A stretch of DNA of 43,448 bases, from contig SFKY01000012.1 of assembly GCA_004554665.1 (NCBI GenBank), positions 1 through 43,448 of the forward strand. Direction: 5' to 3'. Position 1 is the first letter of the stretch. The number at the start of each line of letters is the position of its first letter. Positions 23,484-32,335 of the stretch are shown here, one piece after another. A program made the position numbers and the translations under genes. This DNA comes from Bacteroidales bacterium. Its GTDB lineage: Bacteria; Bacteroidota; Bacteroidia; Bacteroidales; Bacteroidaceae. The notes below the pieces were generated by a model, which saw only the letters and a list, made by a program, of their open reading frames with translations, was not told where the DNA came from and ran no database searches.

Positions 23484-26400
23484 ATGAAGAAAAAAATCTT
23501 TAGTCCACTGCTCTTTATGGCATTGACGCTTGCCGTATCGAGCTTGTTCGTGTCCTGTAAGGATTACGATGATGACATTGACAGCTTGAGGCTGGATCAG
23601 ACAGACTTGCTCAGCAAGCTGACAAGTCTGGAGACAAGCGTTAATGGCCAGCTGTCTTCTCTGACAGCCTCTCTGTCTTCTGTACAGACTACTGCTAACG
23701 ATGCTTTGGCTAAGGCCAACCAGGCCGGTACCGACATCACCAAGCTGCAGGGTTCTGTAGACGAAGTGGCCAAGACTGCAGAAGAGGCCGGTAAGGCTGC
23801 TGCTAAGGCTGAGGCTTTGGCTAACGGTGCCCAGGGCTCTGCCGACAAGGCCCAGGGTAGCGCTGATGCTGCTGCCAACGATGCCGCTGCTGCCAAGGAA
23901 GCTGCTGCCAAGGCTCAGAAGGCTGCCGACGACGCTATGGCAAAGGCTAACGAGGCATTCCAGCTGGCTAAGACGGCTTCCGACAACAGCACAGCTGTAA
24001 GCGCTCTTACCAAGGCTGAAAGCGCGCTGTCTCAGATTGGTAGCATCAACACCCAGATTGGTCAGCTGAAGGCTATGACCGACGAGATCCCCACGTTGAA
24101 GTCACAGATTAACAATGCTGCTACCAAGCAAGAGCTGGGTGCGCTGAAGACGACCGTTGAGGCTTACCAGAAGGTATTCGACACACTGTTTGCTATGGTT
24201 ACAAACATAGAGCTGGTTGGTAGCTATAACGGTACTGTTACAACTTTCACAAATCCCGATCTGACGCTGTACTATGGTAATGTAGCCGCAACAGCTACTT
24301 TCGGTGACAATGAGGCTTATACTGCTGCAGCTCCTCTCCAGGCATTTGTAGAGGGTGATGCCATTACTCCCGAGCAGGGCGTGATTATCCGTGTGAATCC
24401 TTCAAATGTCGATTTCTCAAAGTTCATGCTTCATGTTATCAACTCTAAGGGTGAGAGCTTGGACGACTTCATTACACTTACAAGCTTAGAGCCGGTTGGA
24501 GATATGCTCCTTACCAGAGGAACCCAGTTGAATAGCGGACTTTGGAAACTGGGCTTCGCTCTGAAGGCTGATGCTGACCTTGATGCGTTCGAAAGAGCTT
24601 GCTATACAGACTATACAACCAATAATGGTGTACACGAGCAGGTTCTCTTCGCTGTAGCACTGAACAATACCGTTGATAACAATTCTGACCGCTTTGTAGC
24701 TTCTTCTTTCGAATTGACCATGAAGAAGGCTGCCTATACGCCTGCAAACGCATTGTCATTCACAGTTAATGACAAGGATGTTGCTACATTGAAGAACCGC
24801 GTGGCTGCCAATGCTACTAAGACTTATGCTCTGGCTGAGAATGGTATCGTCAACAATGATGTCCATGAGTATGCATGGAAGAATACTCCCTATGCTGCCA
24901 TGTCAACAAGCACTGTAAAGCAGGATCTTGCTGATGCTCGCGCAACAACGGGTGATCTGCTCAAGGTTGAGTGTGGTGTACCTTTCACTGTAAAACTTCA
25001 GAATCCTGAGGCTGCTTATTTCTATGCTGTTCTTGACAAGGACTATGCTATCGAGTCTGCTCCCTCTGAGTGGAATATCTGGGAAGACTATGCTATCTCT
25101 GGTTTGAACAAGGTCGTTAAGGCTGGTGAGGATTTGAACATTATCATTTCTGACGAGCGTGCCAAGAGCGATATCATCGGTATCCGCGTCTTCGCTGTCA
25201 ACTGCGATGGTACACTCCTCGATCCGGATGGTAAGGCTTTCTATGTACAGGTTAACAATGATGTGGTTAGCGCAACTGTAGACGTTGATGTAACTGCTAA
25301 GGTTGGTGCAAATGCAAGCTGTGAGGTAGTTCCTATTCCTAATGCTGCATTCAAGGCTTCTACTGTCAATCGTAATATGACTTTCGATTGGGAAGACTTT
25401 GCAGACCTCTATCAGCAGCGCAGTTTGAGTACAGCTAAGATTAACTGCCGTCTGTTGAAGAGCAATCAGAAGAACTCTGCTGGCAACTGGCAGTATGCTG
25501 CTGACTGGAAGGATGCCAAGTATGTATTGGTTACTCTGAACCAGGCTAAATACTTTGAGGATGGTCAGACATTCAAGGTTGTCATGACAGCTGAGGAGAG
25601 CAACAACACCGTAGCTAAGAAGGTGAACGAGCTCGTTATCAACGTAACGAAGAAGATGCCTACAACAGATCCGTATGGTGCTGCTTACAAGACCAATCAG
25701 GTTAAGAATAATGTATTCACTGCTTATCTTACACCTAATAATGGTTGGAATGCTGTTGCGACTAAAGGTCAGAACAATCTTACGAGCGCTGTAAATGGTC
25801 TGGACGACAACTTCTTTACATGGGAGTTTGCTGATGCTGCCCGTGACGGAGCTGGTAATCTTGTAGCTTACACTGTTGGTTATGGTGCAACTAATAATTA
25901 CGATGTTGAAGTAGCCCGTGAGTTCGTAGACAATACGACAGAGCACGCAACAACATGTAAATATACATACGATAAGATTAGTTTGACCAGAACTAATGGC
26001 GAATGGAATGCTGCGAAGGATTGGGTAGTAACACTTAATCTGGAAACCAACAAAACAATATTTGGCTGTCCGGTAGCTCCTTCTGTAATGAACTATAAGT
26101 GGGCAGCTAATTATAAAGCAGAGCCTGTATATGCTGTAGCTGACTTCGCAATTCCTTTTGATAAGATTATTGCTGCAAGCACCTATGATGGCGCTTACAA
26201 CGCTGCCGGTAAGTGGTATGACTACACACTGGATGCTGACAATTGGATCAATGGAACCGAAGTGTTCTCAAAGCAAGTTGAGGCTCACCTGATTAGTCCT
26301 AATGGTACAGAAGACGAATACTTCTCTGTGACGGTTAACACATCAGATAAGAAGTTTGAGCTTGTTCCAAACTCAAATTCTACCAACCCATCTGGTAATG

Positions 26401-26498
26401 TAACATGTAAGCTTGTAATTACAACCTACGATGCATTTGGACATAAGAATGTTATTGGTAATAATCCTGCACTTACAGTTACAGTTAAGAAGAGATAA
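23484..26498 (+). CDS. Large surface lipoprotein with alanine-rich coiled-coil stalk
   Basis: 1004 residues from MKKKIFSPLLF (23484). The lipobox LFVSC places the lipidated Cys at residue 25; the following KDYDDDID acidic stretch fits export signals seen on Bacteroidota surface lipoproteins. Residues ~35-225 form a long heptad-type coiled coil with near-repeats such as AQGSADKAQGSADAAAN and AAAAKEAAAKAQKAADDA. The rest looks like several beta-rich domains (LVGSYNGTV, VTAKVGANASCEV, LVINVTKK, LTVTVKKR end). No enzyme motif is seen, and I cannot name the family. It is probably an abundant stalked surface antigen or adhesin, and its promoter appears phase-variable. Biased use of GCT, AAG and GGT codons suggests high expression. 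Confidence 0.8.
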   Translation: MKKKIFSPLLFMALTLAVSSLFVSCKDYDDDIDSLRLDQTDLLSKLTSLETSVNGQLSSLTASLSSVQTTANDALAKANQAGTDITKLQGSVDEVAKTAEEAGKAAAKAEALANGAQGSADKAQGSADAAANDAAAAKEAAAKAQKAADDAMAKANEAFQLAKTASDNSTAVSALTKAESALSQIGSINTQIGQLKAMTDEIPTLKSQINNAATKQELGALKTTVEAYQKVFDTLFAMVTNIELVGSYNGTVTTFTNPDLTLYYGNVAATATFGDNEAYTAAAPLQAFVEGDAITPEQGVIIRVNPSNVDFSKFMLHVINSKGESLDDFITLTSLEPVGDMLLTRGTQLNSGLWKLGFALKADADLDAFERACYTDYTTNNGVHEQVLFAVALNNTVDNNSDRFVASSFELTMKKAAYTPANALSFTVNDKDVATLKNRVAANATKTYALAENGIVNNDVHEYAWKNTPYAAMSTSTVKQDLADARATTGDLLKVECGVPFTVKLQNPEAAYFYAVLDKDYAIESAPSEWNIWEDYAISGLNKVVKAGEDLNIIISDERAKSDIIGIRVFAVNCDGTLLDPDGKAFYVQVNNDVVSATVDVDVTAKVGANASCEVVPIPNAAFKASTVNRNMTFDWEDFADLYQQRSLSTAKINCRLLKSNQKNSAGNWQYAADWKDAKYVLVTLNQAKYFEDGQTFKVVMTAEESNNTVAKKVNELVINVTKKMPTTDPYGAAYKTNQVKNNVFTAYLTPNNGWNAVATKGQNNLTSAVNGLDDNFFTWEFADAARDGAGNLVAYTVGYGATNNYDVEVAREFVDNTTEHATTCKYTYDKISLTRTNGEWNAAKDWVVTLNLETNKTIFGCPVAPSVMNYKWAANYKAEPVYAVADFAIPFDKIIAASTYDGAYNAAGKWYDYTLDADNWINGTEVFSKQVEAHLISPNGTEDEYFSVTVNTSDKKFELVPNSNSTNPSGNVTCKLVITTYDAFGHKNVIGNNPALTVTVKKR

Positions 26499-26532
26499 GT
26501 GAATCTCAGCTATTCATAAACTAAAAAAATGT

Positions 26533-26566
26533 GGAGGGTGTGCATCGTGTGCACATCCTCCCTTTT
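26533..26566 (+). terminator. Terminator after the surface lipoprotein gene
   Basis: 12-bp stem GGAGGGTGTGCA/TGCACATCCTCC (one G-T pair), 5-nt loop, then CTTTTC. It separates the large lipoprotein from the next gene, whose ATG is 15 nt further on. Confidence 0.75.
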
Positions 26567-26580
26567 CTTCAAACGAAACG

Positions 26581-26973
26581 ATGAAAAAATCAATCATTAC
26601 ATTGGGCTTGTTTGCCTGTGGCATGTTGGCTGTACTGACGAGCTGTGGAGGCAAAAAAGAGCTGAAGCAGATGCGTGCAATGGTTTCGGAGATGGAGATA
26701 CATGGCGACACGCTGATCAGCCTGACCGTGAGCCAGGGAGAGGAAAGCTATCTCGTAAATCTGGACAGGGCTAAGTTTAACAACGGTATGGCGCTCAAGG
26801 GCGACTCGGTATTGATCAACTATACCGATGGCCGCAACGACTCGCTCCGTGCCTACTTTGTGACCGTGTTGCCCAAGCCCGCCCGTCTGCTCAAGGATGT
26901 CATCCATGAGGACCAGCCCGTGCTGGCAGCCCCCGAAAACAGGCAAGATGACAAGGCGGAGGACCAGCAGTGA
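26581..26973 (+). CDS. Small lipoprotein, function unknown
   Basis: 130 residues. Signal peptide MKKSIITLGLFACGMLAVLTSC with the lipidated Cys at 22 (LTSC). The mature part is short and mixed (KKELKQMRAMVSEMEIHGDTLISLTVSQGEE), with a beta-strand-like core and an acidic, low-complexity tail (ENRQDDKAEDQQ). No recognisable family. It follows the phase-variable lipoprotein after a hairpin terminator, so it may receive read-through transcription only. Confidence 0.7.
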   Translation: MKKSIITLGLFACGMLAVLTSCGGKKELKQMRAMVSEMEIHGDTLISLTVSQGEESYLVNLDRAKFNNGMALKGDSVLINYTDGRNDSLRAYFVTVLPKPARLLKDVIHEDQPVLAAPENRQDDKAEDQQ

Positions 26974-27238
26974 TCCGGCGGTCGGATGCCTACCAGAACT
27001 TCATACAGTAAGGATGCTACAACGAGTTGCAGGTGATGAGTGTCACGGACAGCAAGGAGATGGTGCGACTATCATATCCATTTCGATTCACAAATCATAT
27101 AGTTAAACATCCACTCATATAATACATGTTATATTAAACAACCAAAGAAAGAAGTCATTATGTAGAATACTACTTGCAGTCTATATCTACACAGAACAAA
27201 TTATCTGTAAATTTGCTAATTAGTCTTATTGTAGGAGC
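26974..27238 (+). other. Non-coding or decayed stretch
   Basis: No intact gene. One frame reads AYQNFIQ, a stop, then YNELQVMSVTDSKEMVRLSY, which has a coding look and may be a broken remnant. The rest (27110-27238) is AT-rich with no gene. Confidence 0.3.
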
Positions 27239-27290
27239 GGGAGAAAGCGACTTTGGGCTTGTGAAAGTCTGCAGCTTTCTCCCTTTTTTT
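27208..27290 (+). ncRNA. Terminator hairpin, possibly of a short RNA
   Basis: The sure part is a strong terminator: GGGAGAAAGC/GCTTTCTCCC (27239-27248 with 27274-27283) with an inner GACTTT/AAAGTC stem and seven T. A TAAATTTG at 27208-27215 could be a -7 box, giving a ~70-nt RNA, but no good -33 is seen. It may simply end the upstream transcript. Confidence 0.35.
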
Positions 27291-27294
27291 ATGC

Positions 27295-27372
27295 CCTATG
27301 GTTTTTCCTTTTAGTTATATACTTGTTAACGCCTCCCTCCGCGGACAGCAGTGCACCGAGGTGTATTCCTAC
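27295..27372 (-). repeat. Dispersed repeat, copy 4 (long form)
   Basis: The first 52 bases match 22877-22928 with three mismatches. GTGCACCGAGGTGTATTCCTACGTG then follows, the diverged palindromic head of the family. The remainder of the gap to 27595 holds nothing I recognise. Confidence 0.75.
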
Positions 27373-27595
27373 GTGCCGATGTTGTGTGTCGTTGGTAGGC
27401 AATACACCCCCATCCCCATAGGCAATTATCAACTTTTCTTTACAAAACAACAAATTGTAAGTTGTGCGGCTTGATTCTTTGCAAATGATAACGAAAAATG
27501 TGGACATGGGTGACGGATAGTTTTAAATCGGCGATCTGTAGTAAATTCTTGTCAGTAAATGTGGTGCTTTGTTTATCAGATTGCAAGGATTTTTG

Positions 27596-27603
27596 TAATT
27601 TTG
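27596..27603 (+). promoter_or_regulatory. Likely -7 element of gltB
   Basis: TAATTTTG, with a GTTT 21 nt upstream as a weak -33. The leader is about 48 nt. Confidence 0.5.
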
Positions 27604-27656
27604 CAAGCAATATGAAATGGAGAAAGAGATTTTTTTGAACCCTTTAAAAGCATAGA

Positions 27657-30600
27657 ATGAATAAAGGACTGTACCAATCGGATTATGAGCACGACGCCTG
27701 TGGCGTGGGTATGATTGTCAACATACATGGCAACAAGAGCCATGAACTGGTGGACAATGCCCTGAAGGTGCTTGAGAATATGCGCCACCGCGGAGCCGAG
27801 GGCGCTGACAACAAGACGGGCGATGGAGCGGGCATCATGCTCCAGATTCCGCACGAGTTTATCTTGCTGCAGGGCATTCCTGTCCCCGAGAAGGGGAAGT
27901 ATGGCACGGGTCTGGTATTCCTCCCCAAGGCGGAGGAGGCACAGCAGGCCATCCTCAGCATCATGATAGAGGAGATAGAGCGCGAGGGGCTCTCGCTGAT
28001 GCATCTGCGCACGGTGCCCACCTGCCCCGAGTGTCTGGGCGAGATGGCACTGGCAGCCGAACCGGCCATCAAGCAGCTCTTCGTGACAGGCGTGACGGAC
28101 GACAAGCAACCGTTCTTTGAGCGCACCTTATATATAATACGTAAGAAGATAGAGCGACGGGTGGCCGAGTGGGAGGCACGCTATCTACCCGAAGACAAGA
28201 GGGGGCAGTTTTATATCTGCTCGCTGTCGAGCCGCAACATCGTGTACAAGGGAATGCTCTCCAGCCTCCAGTTGCGCCAGTATTTCCCCGACCTCACCAA
28301 TGTCTACTTCACCAGTGGCCTGGCCTTGGTGCATAGCCGTTTCTCCACCAACACCTTCCCCACCTGGAGCCTCGCCCAGCCCTTCCGTCTGTTGTGCCAC
28401 AATGGCGAGATCAACACCATCAGGGGCAACAGAGGCTGGATGCAGGCCCGCGAGTCGGTGCTCTCGTCCGAGGCGTTGGGAGACATCCGCAAGATTTCGC
28501 CCATCATACAGCCGGGCATGAGCGATTCGGCCTCGCTGGACAATGTCTTCGAGTTTTTCGTCATGAGCGGCCTGTCGCTCCCCCATGCGATGGCGGTGAT
28601 GGTGCCCGAGAGCTTCAACGACAAGAATCCCATCAGCGAAGACCTGAAAGCCTTCTACGAGTACCATTCTATCCTGATGGAACCGTGGGACGGTCCTGCC
28701 GCCCTGCTCTTCAGCGACGGCCGTTTTGCCGGTGGAATGCTCGACCGCAACGGTCTGCGCCCCGCCCGCTACACCATCACCAAGAACGATACGATGGTGG
28801 TGGCAAGCGAGGTGGGCGTGATGGACTTTGACCCCACGGAGATTGCCGAGAAGGGGCGGTTGCAGCCCGGCAAGATACTGCTCATCGACACGCAGGAAGG
28901 CAAGATCTACTACGACGGAGAGATCAAGGACCAGCTGGCCCGCGAGCATCCTTACCGCCAGTGGCTGAGCACCCATCGCATCCAGTTGGAGAAGCTCCGC
29001 AGCGGCAGGAAGGTGGACAACAGTGTGCCCGACCTGATGCGCAAGGAGATAGAGTTCGGGTTTGGCGAGGAGGATGTAGACGGCACCATCGTGCCGATGT
29101 GTACCCTGGGGCAGGAGCCTACCGCCTCGATGGGCAACGACACCCCGCTGGCTGTGCTGAGCGACCGTCCGCAGATCTTCTTCAACTACTTCCGCCAGCA
29201 GTTTGCCCAGGTGACCAACCCTGCCATCGACTCTATCCGCGAGAATCTGGTGATGAGTCTGGCCGAATATATCGGACGGGTAGGCACGGGCATCCTCAAT
29301 CCCGACGAGACCAACTGCAAGATGGTGCGCCTGCCGCATCCCATCCTTACCAATACGCAGCTCGACATACTCTGCAACATCCGCTACAAGGGATTCAACA
29401 CCGTCAAGCTGCCCATGCTCTTCGATACCGCCCAGGGCGAGGCCGGACTGCGCGCCGCGCTCGACCGCCTGTGCCAGGAAGCTGCCCGCAGCGTGGACGA
29501 GGGCTACAACTATATCATCCTCTCTGACCGCGATGTGGACGAGAACCACGCCGCCATCCCCTCGTTGCTGGCCGTGAGCGCCGTACACCACTACCTGATA
29601 GGCGTGGGCAAGCGCGTGCAGACAGCCCTCATCGTGGAGAGCGGCGAGATACGCGAGGTGATGCACGCCGCCCTGCTCTTGGGCTACGGCGCATCGGCGC
29701 TCTGCCCCTACCTGACGTATGCCATACTCGACGATCTGGTAAAACGCCACAAGATACAGGAAGACTATGCCACCGCCGAGGCCAACTATATCAAAGCCGT
29801 GAAGAAAGGCCTCTACAAGATCATGGCCAAGATGGGTATCTCCACCATCCGTAGCTACCGTGGCGCCAAGATCTTCGAGAGCATCGGTCTCTCGGAGAGC
29901 CTGCTCCGCCGCTACTTCGGCACCGAGGTGAGCACTGTGGGCGGTATCGGACTCGAGACCATCGCCCGCGATGCCATCCGTCTGCACGATGCCGCCTTTG
30001 CGCAGGCCGACAAGATGGAGTTCCTGCCCAACCAGGGGCAGTTCCATTACCGCCGAGACGGTATCAGTCATGCGTGGAACCCCGAGACCATCGCCACGTT
30101 GCAGTTGGCCACCCGCACAGGCAACTACGAGACCTACAAGAAGTTTGCCCGGCTGGTCGACGACAAGGAGAAGCCCATCTTCCTCCGCGACTTCTTCGGC
30201 TACAAGCGCAATCCCATCTCCATCGATGAGGTGGAACCAGTAGCGCAGATAGTCAAGCATTTTGTCACGGGAGCCATGTCGTTTGGCGCACTGTCCAAAG
30301 AGGCGCACGAGGCGATGGCTTTGGCCATGAACTATCTCGGCACCCGCAGCAATACGGGTGAGGGTGGCGAGGACAACGAGCGTTTCCACTCAGAGATAGA
30401 CGGCATCAGCCTCTGCTCGAAGACCAAGCAGATAGCCAGTGGCCGTTTCGGTGTCACCACCGAGTATCTGGTCAATGCCGAGGAGATACAGATTAAGGTG
30501 GCCCAGGGAGCCAAGCCCGGCGAGGGAGGCCAGTTACCCGGATTCAAGGTCAACGAGGTCATTGCCAAGACCCGCCATTCCATCCCCGGCATCTCGCTCA

Positions 30601-32171
30601 TATCGCCGCCGCCTCACCACGACATCTACTCTATCGAGGACTTGGCGCAGCTCATCTTTGATTTGAAGAACGTGAACCCCAAGGCTGCCATCAGCGTGAA
30701 GCTTGTGGCCGAGAGCGGTGTGGGAACCATCGCCGCCGGTGTGGCCAAGGCCAAGGCAGACCTCATCGTCATCTCCGGAGCAGAGGGCGGTACGGGCGCA
30801 AGTCCGGCCTCCAGCATGCGCTTTGCGGGCATCTCGCCCGAGATTGGCCTCTCTGAGGCACAGCAGACACTCGTCAAGAACGGGTTGCGTGCCCAGGTGC
30901 GGCTACAGGTCGACGGCCAGCTCAAGACGGGTAGGGATATCATCATGATGGCCCTGCTTGGCGCCGAGGAGTTCAGTTTCGGCACGGCAGCCCTTATCGT
31001 GCTGGGTTGTGTGATGATGCGCAAGTGCAACCTCAATACCTGTCCGATGGGCGTGGCCACCCAAGACCCTGCGCTGCGTGCCCATTTCCGGGGCCATTAC
31101 AAGTTCTTGGTCAACTATTTCACGTTCTTGGCACAGGAAGTGCGCGAGTATCTGGCCGAGATGGGCTACCGCAGTCTCAACGAGATAGTAGGCCATACCG
31201 AGCTGGTGGTGCGCCGCGAGGCCGCCCAGCCCGACCTGCAGGCCAAGACGGCCCTCCTCGACTTCCGCAGGATGCTTTATCGCGAGGATTCGGCTTGCAC
31301 GCTCTACCACACGGTCAATCAGGCGCACGACCTGTCGGGGATTCTCGACCAGCAGTTGATTCGGGGTGCGCAGAAGTCCATCGAGCGCGGCGAGGAGGTG
31401 AACCTCGATTTCGCCATCAAGAACACGGACCGTGCCGTGGGTACCATGCTCAGCGGCATGGTGGCCGGACGGTATGGCGAGGAGGCTTTGCCAGACAAGA
31501 CCATCAATGTGAAGTTTAAGGGCTCGGCCGGCCAGAGTTTCGGAGCCTTCTTGGTCAAAGGCGTAGACTTCAAGCTCGAGGGCGAGGCCAACGACTATTT
31601 CGCCAAGGGACTCTCAGGCGGCCGCATCTCTATCCTGCCGCCCATCCGCAGCAATTTCTCGGCAGAGGACAACATCATCGCCGGCAATACCGGCCTCTAT
31701 GGTGCTACCTCGGGCGAACTCTACATCAACGGTAAGGTGGGCGAGCGCTTCGGTGTGCGCAATTCGGGTGCCATCGCTGTCATCGAGGGCGCGGGCGACC
31801 ACTGTTGCGAGTACATGACGGGCGGTCGTGTGGTGGTACTGGGCGAGACGGGCCGCAATTTCGCCGCCGGTATGAGCGGCGGTGTGGCCTACGTATGGGA
31901 CAAGTACCACAACTTCGACTACTTCTGCAACATGGACATGGTGGAAATCAATCTGGTGGACGACAGCAACTACCGCAAGGAGCTCCACGAGCTCATCCGC
32001 CAGCACTATCTGTACACGGGGTCCAAACTGGCACGCACCATGCTCGACGACTGGAACCGCTACGTGGAAGATTTCATACAGGTGGTGCCCATAGAGTACA
32101 AGCGCGTGCTGCAGGAGGAGCAGGTGAAGAAGCTGCAACAGAAGATTGCCGACATGCAGAGAGACTATTGA
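27657..32171 (+). CDS. gltB: Glutamate synthase, large subunit
   Basis: Transfers the amide of glutamine to 2-oxoglutarate, giving two glutamates, in ammonia assimilation. 1504 residues in family order: class II glutamine amidotransferase domain whose nucleophile is Cys15 in DACGVGM (exposed after removal of a 14-residue propeptide), central domain, FMN-binding synthase barrel with GAEGGTGASPASSMRF, the [3Fe-4S] Cys set in CNLNTCPMG preceded by another Cys, and the C-terminal GXGXG helix domain (GATSGELYINGKVGERF). The small subunit follows on the same strand after 164 nt. Confidence 0.96.
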   Translation: MNKGLYQSDYEHDACGVGMIVNIHGNKSHELVDNALKVLENMRHRGAEGADNKTGDGAGIMLQIPHEFILLQGIPVPEKGKYGTGLVFLPKAEEAQQAILSIMIEEIEREGLSLMHLRTVPTCPECLGEMALAAEPAIKQLFVTGVTDDKQPFFERTLYIIRKKIERRVAEWEARYLPEDKRGQFYICSLSSRNIVYKGMLSSLQLRQYFPDLTNVYFTSGLALVHSRFSTNTFPTWSLAQPFRLLCHNGEINTIRGNRGWMQARESVLSSEALGDIRKISPIIQPGMSDSASLDNVFEFFVMSGLSLPHAMAVMVPESFNDKNPISEDLKAFYEYHSILMEPWDGPAALLFSDGRFAGGMLDRNGLRPARYTITKNDTMVVASEVGVMDFDPTEIAEKGRLQPGKILLIDTQEGKIYYDGEIKDQLAREHPYRQWLSTHRIQLEKLRSGRKVDNSVPDLMRKEIEFGFGEEDVDGTIVPMCTLGQEPTASMGNDTPLAVLSDRPQIFFNYFRQQFAQVTNPAIDSIRENLVMSLAEYIGRVGTGILNPDETNCKMVRLPHPILTNTQLDILCNIRYKGFNTVKLPMLFDTAQGEAGLRAALDRLCQEAARSVDEGYNYIILSDRDVDENHAAIPSLLAVSAVHHYLIGVGKRVQTALIVESGEIREVMHAALLLGYGASALCPYLTYAILDDLVKRHKIQEDYATAEANYIKAVKKGLYKIMAKMGISTIRSYRGAKIFESIGLSESLLRRYFGTEVSTVGGIGLETIARDAIRLHDAAFAQADKMEFLPNQGQFHYRRDGISHAWNPETIATLQLATRTGNYETYKKFARLVDDKEKPIFLRDFFGYKRNPISIDEVEPVAQIVKHFVTGAMSFGALSKEAHEAMALAMNYLGTRSNTGEGGEDNERFHSEIDGISLCSKTKQIASGRFGVTTEYLVNAEEIQIKVAQGAKPGEGGQLPGFKVNEVIAKTRHSIPGISLISPPPHHDIYSIEDLAQLIFDLKNVNPKAAISVKLVAESGVGTIAAGVAKAKADLIVISGAEGGTGASPASSMRFAGISPEIGLSEAQQTLVKNGLRAQVRLQVDGQLKTGRDIIMMALLGAEEFSFGTAALIVLGCVMMRKCNLNTCPMGVATQDPALRAHFRGHYKFLVNYFTFLAQEVREYLAEMGYRSLNEIVGHTELVVRREAAQPDLQAKTALLDFRRMLYREDSACTLYHTVNQAHDLSGILDQQLIRGAQKSIERGEEVNLDFAIKNTDRAVGTMLSGMVAGRYGEEALPDKTINVKFKGSAGQSFGAFLVKGVDFKLEGEANDYFAKGLSGGRISILPPIRSNFSAEDNIIAGNTGLYGATSGELYINGKVGERFGVRNSGAIAVIEGAGDHCCEYMTGGRVVVLGETGRNFAAGMSGGVAYVWDKYHNFDYFCNMDMVEINLVDDSNYRKELHELIRQHYLYTGSKLARTMLDDWNRYVEDFIQVVPIEYKRVLQEEQVKKLQQKIADMQRDY

Positions 32172-32335
32172 GAATAATTCACAATTCATAATTAAGAATT
32201 CATGATTTATGATTATGCAATGGTGCTCGATGATGTGCGCTGAGGCAACAGACTAATATATATAAACAACCCTTTGCAAATCCTTCATCGGCTTCGGCCG
32301 GTGGACAGGTTGCAATAACATAGCAACAACAAGAC

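Noticed and set aside
24903..25946. Open frame antisense to the surface lipoprotein
   Set aside because: Cys/Ile/Ser-rich shadow of a biased gene; no start context or promoter.
28185..30389. Open frame of 734 codons antisense to gltB
   Set aside because: No recognisable motif; the sense strand is a certain glutamate synthase.
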